A DNA stretch of 15,478 bases from Candidatus Scatomorpha stercorigallinarum (GTDB taxonomy: Bacteria; Bacillota_A; Clostridia; Oscillospirales; Oscillospiraceae): NCBI GenBank assembly GCA_018713375.1, contig DVOV01000117.1:1-15478 (forward strand), in the 5' to 3' direction. The notes beneath the pieces were generated by a model that ran no database searches, had not been told where the DNA came from, and was given only the letters and a program-made list of their open reading frames with translations. A program made the translations under genes and the position numbers. Of the stretch, positions 14,393 through 15,478 are shown piece after piece; within the stretch, counting starts at the first letter, position 1; every line of letters starts with the position of its first letter.

Positions 14393-15478
14393 AAAAAGTA
14401 CAGCGCAGGGCCGCTTCCGCCCTGCTCATCGCCCTGGCCCTGGTCGTGGGGCTGGCCGTTTACCTGGTGCGCCTGGCGGACGATGGCGGCGCCTGGGCCA
14501 CGTATTTCTCCGGCGGCGCGCCCGCCGGCTCCATCCTCGACCGCAACGGCGTCACGCTCTACACTTCCGACGGCGAGAGCTATTCCTTCGCCGCGGACGA
14601 GACCGTGCGCCGCGCCTGCTACCAACTTATCGGCGACACGCGCGGGAACGTCGCCACCGGCGCGCTGCGGCAGTTCCGCGACCGGCTGACGGGCTACAGC
14701 TTTGTGAACGGCACCTCCAGCGGGAAAACGCTGCAGCTGACGGTGGATTCCGCGCTCAACGCCGCGGCTTACAGCGCCCTGGCGGGGCGCAGCGGCGCCG
14801 TGATGCTGATGGACTACACCACGGGCGAGATACTGTGCATGGTGTCCACCCCGGCGGACGACCCGGCCAGCCCCTCCGAGAGCCCGGCCGAGGGCACGTA
14901 TATCAACAAGGCCATCGGCGCGAGCTTCGTCCCCGGCTCCGTCTACAAGCTGGTGACGCTGGCGGCGGCCATCGACAACATGCCCGACCTCTTCGAGCGC
15001 AGCTTCTGGTGCGGCGGCAGCGTGGAGCTGCAGGGTATCACGCTCAACTGCACGGGCTCGCACGGCCAGCAAAATATCGAGCAGGCCCTGGCCAACTCCT
15101 GCAACTGCGCCTTCGGCGAGATCGCGCTGGAGCTGGGCTACGGCACGCTGAAGGACTACGCCGGCCGCCTGGGCTTCACCGCGGCGCTCACGCTCGACGG
15201 CATGGACGTCAAGCGCGGGAACATCGACTGGGAGCAGGAGGACATGGACATCGGCCTCGCCTGGACGGGCATCGGCCAGCACAACGACCTCGTCTGCCCC
15301 TACGCAATGCTGCGCTATGTGGCGGCCATCGCCAACGGCGGCAGCGTCTATGAGCCCACGCTGCTGGGCCACGGCGAGCTCGACCGGCCCACGAGCGTCC
15401 TCGGCGCGGAGACGGCGCGGCTGATCGCCGGCATGATGGACCACAACGTGGAGGCCGCCTACGGCGGCGAGTGGACCT
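14389..15478 (+). CDS. Class B penicillin-binding protein (transpeptidase), cut by window edge
   Basis: A peptidoglycan transpeptidase, the natural partner of the SEDS polymerase just upstream. The first 363 codons are present. Residues 1-9 are basic and 10-27 form one membrane anchor. ILDRNGVTLY (49-58) is the class B N-terminal signature, and the non-catalytic domain is short. The catalytic domain shows FVPGSVYKLVT with nucleophile Ser184 and Lys187 (SxxK), and LANSCNCAFGE with Ser237-x-Asn239 (SxN). The KTG motif must lie beyond the window. The SCN-type second motif and short N-terminal domain resemble actinobacterial PbpA. ATG 14389 overlaps the upstream stop, and GAGGAGG (14375-14381) lies seven bases before it. 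Confidence 0.92.
   Translation, partial: MKKVQRRAASALLIALALVVGLAVYLVRLADDGGAWATYFSGGAPAGSILDRNGVTLYTSDGESYSFAADETVRRACYQLIGDTRGNVATGALRQFRDRLTGYSFVNGTSSGKTLQLTVDSALNAAAYSALAGRSGAVMLMDYTTGEILCMVSTPADDPASPSESPAEGTYINKAIGASFVPGSVYKLVTLAAAIDNMPDLFERSFWCGGSVELQGITLNCTGSHGQQNIEQALANSCNCAFGEIALELGYGTLKDYAGRLGFTAALTLDGMDVKRGNIDWEQEDMDIGLAWTGIGQHNDLVCPYAMLRYVAAIANGGSVYEPTLLGHGELDRPTSVLGAETARLIAGMMDHNVEAAYGGEWT

Overview
The window is a piece of a high-GC, low-intergenic-space bacterial chromosome that looks like a Clostridia-type Firmicute (Oscillospirales/Christensenellales-like). The pointers are a Rex redox repressor of clostridial type, SLH-domain surface protein, SigW-like ECF sigma with a zinc-finger anti-sigma, strong AGGAGG-type ribosome sites, -35/-10 promoters with 17-bp spacers, and many GTG/TTG starts (six of fifteen genes). 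Lineage is inferred from protein style only. All identifiable genes are intact except the two cut by the window edges.

Left edge (1-591): an AT-rich stretch, visibly different from everything to its right. It holds the start of a small two-helix membrane protein (minus strand, runs off the edge), its probable promoter, an intrinsic-terminator hairpin, a long imperfect hairpin, and a tRNA-Pro(UGG) gene on the minus strand with its own promoter. The 358 bases between the two protein genes (234-591) are fully accounted for by these elements plus the promoter of the next operon.

Operon A (592-4500, plus): trmB, exoA, dusB, an ECF sigma factor and its membrane anti-sigma factor. Three of the four junctions overlap by 4 to 10 bases and the fourth is 30 bases, so this is one transcript starting from a promoter at 541-569 and ending at a very strong terminator at 4521-4560. 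It joins tRNA modification (m7G46, dihydrouridine), base-excision repair and an envelope-stress type regulatory switch.

Operon B (4695-10982, plus): rex, an SLH surface protein, mnmE, a GNAT acetyltransferase and a glycoside hydrolase family 3 enzyme with reversed domain order. A sigma-A promoter precedes rex. A hairpin terminator sits between the SLH gene and mnmE, directly before the mnmE ribosome site, so the second half must be read by read-through or by a promoter not seen. A perfect 15-bp hairpin at 10992-11026 ends this unit and also the convergent minus-strand unit.

Operon C (12472-11031, minus): a ZIP-family metal transporter followed, with a 4-base ATGA overlap, by an SGNH/GDSL hydrolase. 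Operon D (12632-end, plus): an FtsW/RodA/SpoVE-type glycan polymerase with an FHA domain fused to its N-terminus, overlapping by 4 bases a class B penicillin-binding protein cut by the window edge. Together these are a peptidoglycan polymerase/transpeptidase pair, with an FHA phosphothreonine-reading module built into the polymerase. Operons C and D start from back-to-back promoters whose -35 boxes occupy the same bases.

No CRISPR array, insertion sequence, transposase, phage gene or obvious wholly new system is visible. The most distinctive items are the FHA-FtsW fusion with its PBP partner, the permuted GH3 enzyme, the overlapping divergent promoters, the terminator jammed against mnmE, and the composition break at the tRNA gene.
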